The notes: generated by a model not told the origin, from the sequence alone. A stretch of DNA of 64,000 nt from Ensifer sp. WSM1721 (GCF_000513895.2 NZ_CP165785.1:62001-126000); one strand, 5' to 3'. Counted from the first letter of the stretch, positions 15,887 through 25,060 are shown. A program made the numbers and translations.

Positions 15887-17962
15887 ATGAACAACGCACG
15901 CATTGGCGTTGATATTGGCGGGACTTTTACCGACCTCGTCCTGTTCGGCGACGCTGGCGAGACCTTCTTTACAAAGGTGCCTTCCACGCCCGCCAAGCCT
16001 GAGGAAGCGGTGTTGACCGGCATCCGCCAGATCACGGAGACGGCCGGCGTTTCGGTGTCCGCCGTGGCGGAAGTGGTCCATGGCACGACGGTCGGTTCGA
16101 ACACGCTGCTGCAGAAGGTAGGCGCGAAAACCGGCCTGATCACCACCAAGGGTTTCCGCGATGTGCTGGAAATCGGACGCGTCCGTACGCCCACCATGTT
16201 CGACCTGAGTTGGGAAAAGGCCGTGCCGCTGATCGCCCGCCGCTACCGCATGGAAGTGGACGAGCGCTCGACAGCCGACGGTCGCATCCTCAGGCACGTG
16301 AACGAGCAGGAAGTGATCGAGATCGGCCGCTTCTTCGAAGCCGAGGGCGTCGAGTCCGTCGCTGTCTGCTTCATCAATTCCTACCGCAATCCCGAGAACG
16401 AGAACCGGGTGTTGGAGATCATGCGCGCGCATTTTCCCGACATGTGGGTGACGGCGTCCGTCTCGGTGCTGCCCGAGATCCGCGAATATGAGCGAACCTC
16501 GACCACCGCGGTGAACGCCTATGTGCTGCCGTCGCTGCGTGCCTATTTCGAACGTCTCGAAAACGGCCTGCGCGACATCGGCGTGTCTGCTCCGCTCCTG
16601 ATCAGCAACTCCAATGGCGGGCTTTCGAGCGCCCGCATGGCTCAGGAAAAGCCTGTCTTCTTCATCTCGTCCGGGCGTTCCGCCGGCGTGGTCGGCGCCG
16701 GCCGGCTGGGCGAGGCGGCGGGCGAGAAGGACCTTGTTGTGTTCGACATGGGCGGCACGACGGCCTCCGCCTCGTTGATCCACAAGGGCGAGCTGTCGCG
16801 CGCCAATGAGTATGAATTCCGCGCCGGCATTTCCACGCCGAGCCGCTTCATCAAGGCGGGCGGTTATCTGATGCGTGTTCCCACGGTCGACGTGGCCGAG
16901 GTCGGCAGTGGGGCCGGCTCCATCGCCCGCATCGACGAAGGTGGCCTGCTGCATGTCGGCCCGCTTTCGGCTGGCGCCGATCCGGGTCCGGTCTGCTACG
17001 GCATCGGCGGCACGTCGCCGACCGTCACCGACGCCAATGTGGTGCTCGGCTTCCTGCCGCCCGCGCTCGCCGGCGGTAGCATGAAGCTCGATGTCGACGG
17101 CGCCCGCGCCGCCATCGGGCGCGACCTTGCCGACCCGCTCAAGCTTTCCATCGAAGACGCCGCCTTCGGCATCCGCGAAGTGGTCAACATCAACATGGCC
17201 CGCACCATCAAGGCGGTGACGGTTGAGCGTGGTGTTGACCCGCGCGACTTTGCTATCCTTGCCTTCGGCGGCTCCGGTCCGGTGCATGCCTGCGATCTTG
17301 CCCGCACGCTCGGCATTTCCCGCGTGATCTTTCCGCGCTCGCCCGGCGTCTTCACCGCAACGGGCATGCTGGCGGCCAAGGTCGAACGCTACTTTCTGCG
17401 TAGCCTCCACGGCAGACTCGACCAGTTGCCGGTCGCCGAGGTCAATGCCCTGCTCAAGGAGATGCGCGCCGACGGTTATGATTCGCTGGCGGAAGAAGGC
17501 TACACGGACGACCAGATCGAATGCAGCTTCGAGGCGGACCTGCGTTTCAAGGGCCAGGATTTCGAGATTCCGATCGCGCTTCCCGATACGGTGACCGAAA
17601 ATGACCGAGCGAGCCTGCGTGCGGCGTTCCGTGAGGCCTACAAGGCGATCTACGGTTATGCCTCCGACGACAGCGTCGAGATCGTCAACATCCGGCTTAA
17701 TGCCGGCGGCAACAGCGGCAATCTCCTGGCTTTCACGGCGCATAAGCCAGAGGACGGCCCGGCCGACGACGTTACTACCCGCAAGGTCTATTTCTCACGC
17801 AAGGACGGCTGGATCGACACGCCGATCCATCAGCGCGCCACGTTCCGCGGTGGTGCCGTCGGGCCGCTGATCATCCAGAGCCCCGACACCACGATCGTTG
17901 TTCCGCCGGGTGCCAAGGCAGATCTCGATGCCTTCGGCAACGTCGTCGCCACGCTTGCCTGA
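15887..17962 (+). CDS. Hydantoinase/oxoprolinase family, subunit A (HyuA-like, 691 aa)
   Basis: ASKHA-fold ATPase subunit: an N-terminal Hydant_A_N domain with phosphate loop GVDIGGTFTDLVLF (residues 6-19), a second phosphate motif VVFDMGGTTAS (about 285) and AFGGSGPVHACDL (about 465). Relatives hydrolyse 5-oxoproline, N-methylhydantoin or caprolactam with ATP, or carboxylate acetone and acetophenone; the sequence alone does not separate these. ATG 15887 follows AGGAGG directly; the 27 codons upstream in frame are not needed. It works with the HyuB-like subunit 34 bases downstream. Being in the operon of an NMT1-type importer suggests ATP-dependent opening of an imported cyclic amide. Confidence 0.88.
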   Translation: MNNARIGVDIGGTFTDLVLFGDAGETFFTKVPSTPAKPEEAVLTGIRQITETAGVSVSAVAEVVHGTTVGSNTLLQKVGAKTGLITTKGFRDVLEIGRVRTPTMFDLSWEKAVPLIARRYRMEVDERSTADGRILRHVNEQEVIEIGRFFEAEGVESVAVCFINSYRNPENENRVLEIMRAHFPDMWVTASVSVLPEIREYERTSTTAVNAYVLPSLRAYFERLENGLRDIGVSAPLLISNSNGGLSSARMAQEKPVFFISSGRSAGVVGAGRLGEAAGEKDLVVFDMGGTTASASLIHKGELSRANEYEFRAGISTPSRFIKAGGYLMRVPTVDVAEVGSGAGSIARIDEGGLLHVGPLSAGADPGPVCYGIGGTSPTVTDANVVLGFLPPALAGGSMKLDVDGARAAIGRDLADPLKLSIEDAAFGIREVVNINMARTIKAVTVERGVDPRDFAILAFGGSGPVHACDLARTLGISRVIFPRSPGVFTATGMLAAKVERYFLRSLHGRLDQLPVAEVNALLKEMRADGYDSLAEEGYTDDQIECSFEADLRFKGQDFEIPIALPDTVTENDRASLRAAFREAYKAIYGYASDDSVEIVNIRLNAGGNSGNLLAFTAHKPEDGPADDVTTRKVYFSRKDGWIDTPIHQRATFRGGAVGPLIIQSPDTTIVVPPGAKADLDAFGNVVATLA

Positions 17963-17996
17963 CACCCGTTGGCTGAATCCATTCAAGGAGCTTCCC

Positions 17997-19727
17997 ATGG
18001 CCCAGAAGACAAATGATCCCATCACCTTTGCCGTCATTAAGAACGCGCTGGACACCATCGTCGACGACATGGCCTTTGCCGTCATGCGGACCGCGCGATC
18101 GCCGATCGTCCGCGACGTGCTCGATTACTCGGTGACGCTTTGCGACAAGCATGGCCGCATCCTCTCACAGGCGAAAACTGTTGCCCTCCATCTCGGTGCG
18201 GTACCCGATGCCATGGCCGTGATCATGGAGCGCTACGCCAATGACCTTGCCGAGGGTGATGTCATCATCTTCAACGATCCCTACGAAGGCGGCATGCATC
18301 TGCCCGATATCTTCATGATCCGGCCGATCTTCCATAGCGATAACAGCCTTCGTGGCTTCTCGGTGGTGATCGCCCACCACTGCGATGTCGGTGGCCGCGT
18401 GCCCGGCTCCAATGCGGCCGATTCCACTGAGATCTATCAGGAAGGCCTGCGCATCGCCCCGATGAAGCTTTACAGCAAGGGCGTGCTCAACGACACGCTG
18501 ATGCGGATCATCGAAAAGAACGTGCGGCTGCCGGAACTGGTCTTCGGCGACCTCGAAGCCCAGTTCGCCACCTGCAATCTCGGCGAACGCGAGCTTCTGC
18601 GCCTGATCGAGCGCTATGGCGCCGATGAACTCGACAGCTATTTCGACGACCTGATCGACTATGGCGAACAGCTCACACGTGCGGCGATCCGCTCCTGGCC
18701 GGATGGCGAATATAGCTTCGAGGATTTCATCGACGGTGACGGCTTTTCGACCGATGCCATTCCGATCCGCGTCAAGCTGACGGTAAAGGGCGATCATCTC
18801 AACGTCGACTTCGCCGGATCTTCGCCGCAGGTCAAGGGCGCGATCAACTCGACGCTTTCCTTCGTCAAGTCGGCGACCTATCTGTCGGTGCGCTGCGCGC
18901 TCGATGCCGAGGTTCCGAACAATGCCGGCGTCTACCGTTGCATCACCATTACCGCGCCGGAAGGATCGATCCTCAATCCGCAGATGCCGGCCGCTGTCGC
19001 AGCCCGCGCTCTGACCGGCTACCGCGTGGTCGATACCGTGCTCGGCGCTCTGTCGCAGATCGCACCGAAGAAGGTCATGGCGGCAGGCGAGGGCGGCAAT
19101 ACGGTTCTCGCCTTCGGCGGTTGGGACAAGGAGACCCGCGAACCCTTCGTGCTGGTCGACATGATCAACGGCGCGTGGGGCGGACGCTGGAACAAGGATG
19201 GCGTCGAGGGCGTCACCAATCCCTCGCAGAACATGTCCAACCTACCCGTCGAGACGCTGGAAGTTCGTTATCCGATGATGATGGACGAATATAGCTTGCG
19301 GCCCGATTCCTGCGGCGCCGGCGAATTTCGCGGTGGCCTCGGCCTCATTCGCCAGTATCGCCTGCTGGCGGAGGAAGCCGTGCTGCAGATCCGCGCCGAT
19401 CGCCACGACCATGCACCGTACGGCCTGTTCGGCGGCAAGCCGGCGGCCAAATGCGTCAATATCCTCGATCCGGACGGCGAAAACATCGTGCTGCCCGCCA
19501 AGATCACCCGCACCATCGGCAAGAATGTCGTGGTCCGCCACGAACAGGCAGGCGGTGGCGGCTATGGCGATCCGCTGAAGCGCCCGCTCGATCTCATTCG
19601 CGACGATCTCACCAATGGCAAGATCAGCGCGGCCTATGCCGAGGCACACCACGGTATAGTCTTCACTGAAGACGGAACGTCGATCGATGAGGTGAAGACC
19701 GCCGCCCGTCGCCAGGCAGCAGCATGA
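17997..19727 (+). CDS. Hydantoinase/oxoprolinase family, subunit B (HyuB-like, 576 aa)
   Basis: Hydantoinase_B domain over nearly the full length. Typical segments are visible: NDPYEGGMHLPDIF (about residue 95), AHHCDVGGRVPGSN (about 125) and the C-terminal GGGGYGDPLKR. It forms a complex with the HyuA-like ATPase and carries the hydrolytic or carboxylating site. ATG 17997 follows AAGGAG with six bases between. It overlaps the TIM-barrel gene by four bases. Compared with the second HyuB in this window (539 aa) it is longer at the C-terminus, and the two pairs are not recent duplicates by eye. Confidence 0.88.
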   Translation: MAQKTNDPITFAVIKNALDTIVDDMAFAVMRTARSPIVRDVLDYSVTLCDKHGRILSQAKTVALHLGAVPDAMAVIMERYANDLAEGDVIIFNDPYEGGMHLPDIFMIRPIFHSDNSLRGFSVVIAHHCDVGGRVPGSNAADSTEIYQEGLRIAPMKLYSKGVLNDTLMRIIEKNVRLPELVFGDLEAQFATCNLGERELLRLIERYGADELDSYFDDLIDYGEQLTRAAIRSWPDGEYSFEDFIDGDGFSTDAIPIRVKLTVKGDHLNVDFAGSSPQVKGAINSTLSFVKSATYLSVRCALDAEVPNNAGVYRCITITAPEGSILNPQMPAAVAARALTGYRVVDTVLGALSQIAPKKVMAAGEGGNTVLAFGGWDKETREPFVLVDMINGAWGGRWNKDGVEGVTNPSQNMSNLPVETLEVRYPMMMDEYSLRPDSCGAGEFRGGLGLIRQYRLLAEEAVLQIRADRHDHAPYGLFGGKPAAKCVNILDPDGENIVLPAKITRTIGKNVVVRHEQAGGGGYGDPLKRPLDLIRDDLTNGKISAAYAEAHHGIVFTEDGTSIDEVKTAARRQAAA

Positions 19728-20566
19728 TGTCTGGCGACGATCTCTCGCGGTTCGCGATCAACCAGATCACCACGCCCAAATGGTCGATGCCACAGGCGAT
19801 TGAAGGCTATGCCGCTCAGGGTATTTCCGGCATTGCGGTCTGGCGCAATTTCCTCGACGACTATGGCGTCGAGGCGACCGCCCGGCATCTCAGCGATGCC
19901 GGCATGTGGGTGGCGTCACTTTGTACCAGTGCCTGGGTGAACGAGACCGATCCGGCGCGGCTGCGCGCGGCGATCGACACCAACAAGCGAATTCTCGATC
20001 AGGCCGCAGCAATCGGTGCGCCCTGCGTGGTCATGGTGGTCGGCGGCCTGCCTGTGGGCGACAAGGACCTCGGGGCCCAGAGAGCCCGCATCCACGATTC
20101 ATTGGTCGAGCTCGCGCCCTATGCTCGGGCGGTCGGAGTCAAGCTCGGACTGGAGCCGCTGCATCCGATGTATTGCGGCGATCGCAGCGCGATGAACCTG
20201 ATCACCGATTGCAACGATATGATCGATGAACTGGGTGATGAGGCGACCAGCCTCGTGGCCGATGTCTATCACTGCTGGTGGGATCCTGCATTCGAGCGGG
20301 AGCTGCGCCGGGCAGGGCCGAAAAGGATCGACACCTTCCACTATTGCGATTGGCTGGTACCGACCCGGAACCTGCGTGACCGCGGCATGGTGGGCGATGG
20401 CGTCATCGACCTGCCGCGCATCCGCGGCTGGCTGGACGACATTGGCTATGATGGCCCGTTCGAACTGGAGTTGTTCTCCGAGCTCGACTGGTGGGAGCGC
20501 GATCCGGCAGAGACAGTGCGTATCGCAATCGAGCGTTGCGGTCCTCTGATCGCGCCGCGCAATTAG
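19724..20566 (+). CDS. TIM-barrel sugar-phosphate isomerase/epimerase family protein (280 aa)
   Basis: AP-endonuclease-2/xylose-isomerase-like barrel. The four expected metal ligands can be placed: Glu in KLGLEPLHPM (about residue 145), Asp with His in VADVYHCWWDP (about 181-184), His in DTFHYCDW (about 206) and Glu in PFELELFSELDWW (about 250). Such proteins isomerise or epimerise hydroxy-keto compounds such as hydroxypyruvate or ketoses. It ends the HyuAB operon with an ATGA overlap and could rearrange the ring-opened product. Substrate not assignable; confident on fold only. Confidence 0.82.
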   Translation: MMSGDDLSRFAINQITTPKWSMPQAIEGYAAQGISGIAVWRNFLDDYGVEATARHLSDAGMWVASLCTSAWVNETDPARLRAAIDTNKRILDQAAAIGAPCVVMVVGGLPVGDKDLGAQRARIHDSLVELAPYARAVGVKLGLEPLHPMYCGDRSAMNLITDCNDMIDELGDEATSLVADVYHCWWDPAFERELRRAGPKRIDTFHYCDWLVPTRNLRDRGMVGDGVIDLPRIRGWLDDIGYDGPFELELFSELDWWERDPAETVRIAIERCGPLIAPRN

Positions 20567-20599
20567 CGGCCACTGCCTCCGACGATGGCGGCAGCTTGA

Positions 20600-21916
20600 T
20601 CAGTAGGGAGGGTATCGAATGAGATCGTTGCTCTCTTCCGGCTTGGTAACATTCGACTTCCACGAGAACCGTGTTGCCCGGTATGGAGCGAGGTCCAAAC
20701 TCGGTCTGCGACCTGCCACGAGATCGGCAACCAATCTTCCGGTCGTGGCTCCGAGCGTCATACCGACTTGGCCATGCCCGAATGCCATGACGACATTATC
20801 GTGATTAGGTGCTTTATCGATGACCGGCATGGTATCAGGCAAGAAGGGGCGGGGTCCCATCCACTGCTTGCCGCCGGACGTGTTTAATCCAGGAAGAACG
20901 GATTTCGCCTTCTCGGCAATGATATCGGCGCGCTTGAAATTGGGCTTTGGATCAAGCCCGGCGACCTCGATCGTGCCGCCGATGCGCAATCCGGTTTCCA
21001 TAGGCGTGAGCACGAAGCCGCCATTGGCATAGAGCACCGCGTGATTGACCGTCACATTTGGGTTGGGCAGTTGATGATGGTAGCCTTGCAGGGCCGCGAG
21101 CGGCACCCGCACGCCGATATCCCGCGCCAGCTTGCCGCTCCAGGCACCGGCAGCCAGCACGATCCGCTTTATGCCTATCTGCTCGCCGCCCTCGAGGGCG
21201 ATCGCGGTGGCCTTGCCACCCTTGACGACAAGATTGCGCACGGAACCGGTTCTAAGCGTGCCGCCGCGCGAAAGGAAGAATTCCGCCAGCTTGTTGCGCA
21301 CAATCCCGGGATCGGAAAACTGCAGCCACTGTTCAAGCAACAGGCCGCACGTGATCGGTCCGGACAGCGATGGTTCGACCGCCTTGAGGTCCTTGGTGTC
21401 GAGGAACCTGTGGCGAAAGCCGCTGCTGGTCCTGAGATTCCAGGTAAAGCTGTCGCCGTCGATATCGGCCTTCGAGTTGAAGGCCATGATGTTTGGCTTG
21501 TTGACCAGCTTGTCCGATAGGCCGGCGGCATCGAGCAAGGCCCGATAGTCCTGCTCGGCGCGCGACAGGAGCGGGGTCATGCCCTCGACGACCTCCAGCA
21601 CCTTGCTCCGCCGGCCTGCCCATAGGAAGCGCAGCAGCCAGGGCATCTGGCTGATCATGTCCTTGGGCCGCACGAACAGCGGGCTCTTGGGATCGGAAAG
21701 CCACTTCGGAATCTTCGGCAGGATGCCCGGTTTGGAAATCGGGACGATTTCGCCGACTGCCAGCAATCCGCAGTTGCCATAGCTCGCGGCCTGGGTCTCG
21801 AGGCCGCGATCGATCAGTTCGACGTTGAAGCCTTCTTCCTGAAGGGCAATTGCCGAGCATACGCCGACAATGCCGCCGCCGATAACCGTGACGTCACTCA
21901 CCGACAGGTTTGCCAT
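20600..21916 (-). CDS. D-amino-acid dehydrogenase-like FAD oxidoreductase (DadA-like, 438 aa)
   Basis: N-terminal FAD Rossmann motif VIGGGIVGVCSAIAL (residues 11-25) and a C-terminal DAO domain ending with MPVIDKAPNHDNVVMAFGHGQVGMTLG, typical of DadA small-subunit-type dehydrogenases that oxidise D-amino acids to keto acids and pass electrons to the respiratory chain. The length of 438 fits. It is the second gene of a leftward pair with a small tautomerase, with only four bases between them, so the keto or imino product may be handled by the tautomerase. It converges with the TIM-barrel gene; a weak CTGCC/GGCAG inverted repeat lies in the 33-base gap. Confidence 0.87.
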   Translation of the reverse strand: MANLSVSDVTVIGGGIVGVCSAIALQEEGFNVELIDRGLETQAASYGNCGLLAVGEIVPISKPGILPKIPKWLSDPKSPLFVRPKDMISQMPWLLRFLWAGRRSKVLEVVEGMTPLLSRAEQDYRALLDAAGLSDKLVNKPNIMAFNSKADIDGDSFTWNLRTSSGFRHRFLDTKDLKAVEPSLSGPITCGLLLEQWLQFSDPGIVRNKLAEFFLSRGGTLRTGSVRNLVVKGGKATAIALEGGEQIGIKRIVLAAGAWSGKLARDIGVRVPLAALQGYHHQLPNPNVTVNHAVLYANGGFVLTPMETGLRIGGTIEVAGLDPKPNFKRADIIAEKAKSVLPGLNTSGGKQWMGPRPFLPDTMPVIDKAPNHDNVVMAFGHGQVGMTLGATTGRLVADLVAGRRPSLDLAPYRATRFSWKSNVTKPEESNDLIRYPPY

Positions 21917-21920
21917 CTGC

Positions 21921-22118
21921 TTACTTTGCCCGGGTCTTCGCGTCGATCATGGTGCCATTTTTGGCCCAGCTGCTTCTTTCATGTTCGTTGAAGACGATCT
22001 GCACGTCGTCTTCGGTGCATTTGGCGATCCGCGCGAGTTCTCTCGTGAAGACTTCCGCGATTTCCGCCTTCTGTTCGTAGGTGCGGCCTGACAACATGTC
22101 GACGCGTACAACCGGCAT
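21921..22118 (-). CDS. 4-oxalocrotonate tautomerase family protein (65 aa)
   Basis: Small protein starting M-P-V-V-R-V-D-M, so processing leaves the catalytic N-terminal proline required for keto-enol tautomerisation. The length matches the 60-65 residue monomers that assemble as hexamers. It has no metal or cofactor. Gene order tautomerase then DadA-like oxidase suggests that it acts on an enamine, imine or enol from amino-acid oxidation rather than in an aromatic meta pathway. It lies opposite a shikimate-dehydrogenase-like gene, with an operator candidate between. Confidence 0.85.
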   Translation of the reverse strand: MPVVRVDMLSGRTYEQKAEIAEVFTRELARIAKCTEDDVQIVFNEHERSSWAKNGTMIDAKTRAK

Positions 22119-22171
22119 ACAAACTTCCCCTCGTTAGCCTCTTGAGATATCGCGCCGAATATTGCATATCT

Positions 22172-22183
22172 AATGTCGACATT
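22172..22183. promoter_or_regulatory. Palindromic operator candidate AATGTCGACATT
   Basis: A perfect 12-base palindrome lies in the 140-base divergent region between the tautomerase and the shikimate-dehydrogenase-like gene. A related TGTCGACA sits at 23895-23902, upstream of the GntR/FCD gene at 23054-23797, which makes that regulator the likely binder. The core resembles the sites at 3973 and 4972. Confidence 0.5.
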
Positions 22184-22258
22184 CCATAGACAATGTGCAA
22201 AAAATGTTTGCCAGCGGTACCCGGTCTTGGAGCCGCACCGAGTTTGAAAGGCGCGTCG

Positions 22259-23050
22259 ATGATGATTTCCGGCACCACGAAGATTTTCTACATGCTTGCG
22301 CATCCGATCGCTCATGTCCGCACGCCCGAGGTCATCAACCCCGTGTTTGCGGCACGCGGCATCGACGCCGTCATGGTGCCCGTGCATTTCAGCCCCGAAG
22401 ACTTTGCCACGGGCTGGGAGGCTCTGAAAGGGACGCGCAACCTGGGCGGCATCGTCGTCAGTGTTCCCCATAAGGAGCAGGCCTACGCGCTATCGGACGA
22501 AGTGGACCGGGCCGCCGAGGAGCTTGGCGCGGCCAACGTTATCCGGCGTGATCCCGACGGTCGCATGATTGCCACCAACATGGATGGCCTCGGCTTCCTG
22601 CGCGGTATGTTGAATGGGGGCCGTGACGCGGAGGGGCGCGACGTTCTGCTCGTGGGCGCCGGTGGCGCCGGCAAGGCGATCGCATTCGGATTGGCGAAGA
22701 GCGGCAGCAAGTCGATCCGGATCAGTGATGTCGATCCAGAGCGTGCGGAAGTGCTCGCCGCGGATATCAAGAACCGTTACCCGGACCAGACTGTCACCGC
22801 TGGAAGCCCAAACCTTGATGGGATCGACATGCTGGTCAACGCCACGCCCTGCGGGCTTCACCCGGAAACAGATCCGCTGCCGGTCGACATCGCCGATTTG
22901 CGGCCGGACATACTCGTCGCCGACATTATCATGAAGCCGCGCGAGACCCCGCTTCTGCAAGCGGCAACCGCGCGGGGCTGCCAGGTTCGCTACGGTGCGG
23001 GAATGCTCGATTCGCAGATCGAACTGATGGTATCCTTTTTCGGATACTAA
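22259..23050 (+). CDS. Shikimate/quinate dehydrogenase-like protein (263 aa)
   Basis: AroE fold: an N-terminal substrate domain with the catalytic lysine in VVSVPHKEQAY (residue about 68) and the Asp in NMDGLGF (about 104), then an NAD(P) domain with VGAGGAGKAIAFGLA (about residues 128-142). The biosynthetic AroE start motif SxSP is replaced by AHPIAHVRTP, as in the catabolic or amino-shikimate paralogues, so it is unlikely to be the housekeeping aroE. ATG 22259 follows AAAGGCG; the 22 codons of open frame upstream cover the promoter. Context (DadA-like, tautomerase, FCD regulator) points to a catabolic role with an alicyclic hydroxy acid. Confidence 0.82.
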   Translation: MMISGTTKIFYMLAHPIAHVRTPEVINPVFAARGIDAVMVPVHFSPEDFATGWEALKGTRNLGGIVVSVPHKEQAYALSDEVDRAAEELGAANVIRRDPDGRMIATNMDGLGFLRGMLNGGRDAEGRDVLLVGAGGAGKAIAFGLAKSGSKSIRISDVDPERAEVLAADIKNRYPDQTVTAGSPNLDGIDMLVNATPCGLHPETDPLPVDIADLRPDILVADIIMKPRETPLLQAATARGCQVRYGAGMLDSQIELMVSFFGY

Positions 23051-23053
23051 CGA

Positions 23054-23797
23054 TCACTTCGCATAGTTGAGCGTCAGCTTGGCGGTGAGATTCCGGTTCA
23101 GGAAGTCCATGAAACGGCCCCTGAACTGCACAGCATGCAGATGGGCTTCATGCTCGGCCCGATCGGCATCCCGCTTTTCGATCGCGTCGATCATGGAGCG
23201 ATGCGAACTGGCCAACTCGTCCAGCGACAGATTTGGGTCTAGTGACTGATACTGGAAATGAAAGAACAACAGCCTTCGCCCCTCCTGCAGCAGCCGACGA
23301 TAGGAGTCGGCGAAGTAGGTGTTGCGACAGGCGGTGGCGATTGCCATGTGGAACTCGAAATTCTTTTCGATCATGCCGATGGAATCGCCGGAGGTCATCG
23401 CATTGACGGCTTCCCGTTCATACTGCTTCTCCGCCTCGCGGATCTTGGCGAGGTCGTCGGGGGTGCGATGAAGCGCTGCGAACCGTGTGACGACGCGTTG
23501 CATCAGGTCCAGCGCGTCCAGGAATTCCGGCATCTTGTCGAACTCCATGGGAGCCACGATGATGCTGCGGTTCGGAAGAATCTGCACAAGGCCCTCGCCG
23601 GAGAGCCGTACCAGCGCCTCGCGGATAGGCGAACGCGAAAGTTTGAATCGCTGGCTGAGGCTGACCTCATCGAGCGATGTGCCGGGCGCTATCAGAACGC
23701 GAAGAATGTCGTCACGGAGCTTCTTGTAAACGCGTGCGCTGCCAGTTTCCTTGTTGCCGCTCACATCGCCGACCTTCAGCGCATTTTTCAAAGTCAT
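23054..23797 (-). CDS. GntR-family transcriptional regulator, FCD subfamily (247 aa)
   Basis: Winged helix at residues 20-90 (SLSQRFKLSRSPIREALVRL) and FCD domain with metal-site residues (NFEFHMAIA, SHRSMIDAI, EHEAHLHA). It is convergent with the shikimate-dehydrogenase-like gene (three-base gap). TGTCGACA at 23895-23902 lies about 100 bases upstream of its start and AATGTCGACATT lies before its neighbour, so autoregulation plus control of the DadA/tautomerase/AroE-like group is the simplest reading. Confidence 0.87.
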   Translation of the reverse strand: MTLKNALKVGDVSGNKETGSARVYKKLRDDILRVLIAPGTSLDEVSLSQRFKLSRSPIREALVRLSGEGLVQILPNRSIIVAPMEFDKMPEFLDALDLMQRVVTRFAALHRTPDDLAKIREAEKQYEREAVNAMTSGDSIGMIEKNFEFHMAIATACRNTYFADSYRRLLQEGRRLLFFHFQYQSLDPNLSLDELASSHRSMIDAIEKRDADRAEHEAHLHAVQFRGRFMDFLNRNLTAKLTLNYAK

Positions 23798-24272
23798 ATT
23801 CCGAACGTCGCTCTAATTGTAAGGGGTTAGCGGATGCTCACCGAATCCTGAAGCTCCAACGAGCCGTCGCCATTCTGCCTGTTGTATGAACAAATGTCGA
23901 CAGGGAATGGCACGCATAATCAAGAGCCTGGCGGCCGTAGTGGATGCAATCGTCCAGTGTCACCGCACCGACGCGCTGCGTCAAATTGCCGAGCCTGGGG
24001 CTGGACGAGACATCACCGGCTTGATAGCCGGGCACGCTCGGTCAGATGTTGACGATAGCATCATGATTGTTCCGGCTGAACCAGGGGAGACGGGGATCAT
24101 AGTTCGTGCATTGTCTCTCAAACAGGGTCGCTTCAACTCCGCCAAAAGTCCTTGAACGATAGCGCGGACTGATGCTGTAACGCCTTTGACTTGCGTCACA
24201 TCGATGCCAACAGCTACCAATTGCCATACACCCTTTACGTCCCATTCTCACTGGAGCGGGAGGAGGAACTCG
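23798..24272. other. 475-base stretch without a recognisable gene
   Basis: Only short frames occur and none has a good ribosome site. The base composition looks coding-like in places and the leftward frames read reasonable peptides broken by stops, so a decayed gene is possible, but I cannot name it. The TGTCGACA element at 23895 is the only regulatory signal seen. Confidence 0.4.
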
Positions 24273-25007
24273 TTACTCGGCGGTCTCAACGATTTGCGGC
24301 TCGTCCAGCATCGCACGATATCTGTTGAGGCTCTCTTCGAGATGTGCGGCCAACGCGCTCTTGGCTGATTTTACATCGCCTTGGGTGATGGCCGCGAAGA
24401 TCGCGGCATGTTCCTTGTTGATCTTTTTCAGATAGGTTTGATGGGTCCGCGCCGATTGACGGTGTTTCATGACGAGGTCGAAGCTGATCTCGCTGAAGAC
24501 GGCCTGGAGAAACTGCGGAAAGTGTGGATTGCGGGTTGCCCGGGCGATCGCTAGGTGGAACTCGAAATCCGCCCGCGCCTCGACCTCGGCGTCATCGCTT
24601 TCGACATTGTCGAGATAATCGAACGCGCGCGCGATATCGGCGAGCGCTTCGGGGGTGCGGCGTGCCGCGGCAAGCGCCACGGATTGCATTTCGACGCCAA
24701 GACGAAGCTCGAGGATTTCCATCGCGGAACGGATGTCCTCGATCCGGCTGATCTCGAAATTGAGCGCCTTGGAGTCGCGTTCCGTCACATAGACGCCGTC
24801 ACCCTGACGGGAAATAACCCGACCGGCAACCCTCAGCGACGTCAGGGCTTCGCGAATGACAGTTCGGCTCACGCCGAATTCTTCGCACAGCTGCGCGCTC
24901 GACGGGATCTTTTCTCCCGGAAGGTAGACACCGGAGTCGATACGGCCGGTAAGCTGGGCGACGACAATCTCCGCCAGATTGCCCCGTTGCGTGATGACTG
25001 ACAACAA
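24273..25007 (-). CDS. GntR-family transcriptional regulator, FCD subfamily (244 aa)
   Basis: Winged helix (IPSSAQLCEEFGVSRTVIREAL, residues about 34-55) and FCD domain with DFEFHLAIA, KEHAAIFAAI and AAHLEESL placing the metal ligands; PdhR/LldR-like overall. Translation seems to start at TTG 25007 (or the next TTG, 25004) after GGGAG; no ATG fits. It lies 53 bases after the YdiJ-type dehydrogenase and is probably cotranscribed with it, so it may sense a 2-hydroxy acid. A shared TATCAC-TAT motif occurs just upstream (25052-25063) and in the divergent promoter at 28146-28157. Confidence 0.84.
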   Translation of the reverse strand: MLSVITQRGNLAEIVVAQLTGRIDSGVYLPGEKIPSSAQLCEEFGVSRTVIREALTSLRVAGRVISRQGDGVYVTERDSKALNFEISRIEDIRSAMEILELRLGVEMQSVALAAARRTPEALADIARAFDYLDNVESDDAEVEARADFEFHLAIARATRNPHFPQFLQAVFSEISFDLVMKHRQSARTHQTYLKKINKEHAAIFAAITQGDVKSAKSALAAHLEESLNRYRAMLDEPQIVETAE

Positions 25008-25060
25008 ATTCTCCCGCCGTTACGCCGTTGCGGCCTGCATAATTTACCACATATCACATA

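Noticed and set aside
15623..17743. Long leftward open frame of 706 codons opposite the HyuA-like gene
   Set aside because: It is the antisense shadow of a clear HyuA gene in GC-rich DNA; the peptide is Arg/His/Asp-rich with no recognisable domain.
3973..23902. Every GTCGAC hexamer treated as a GntR site
   Set aside because: The hexamer alone is common in GC-rich DNA; only intergenic copies with extended symmetry or repeats were kept.
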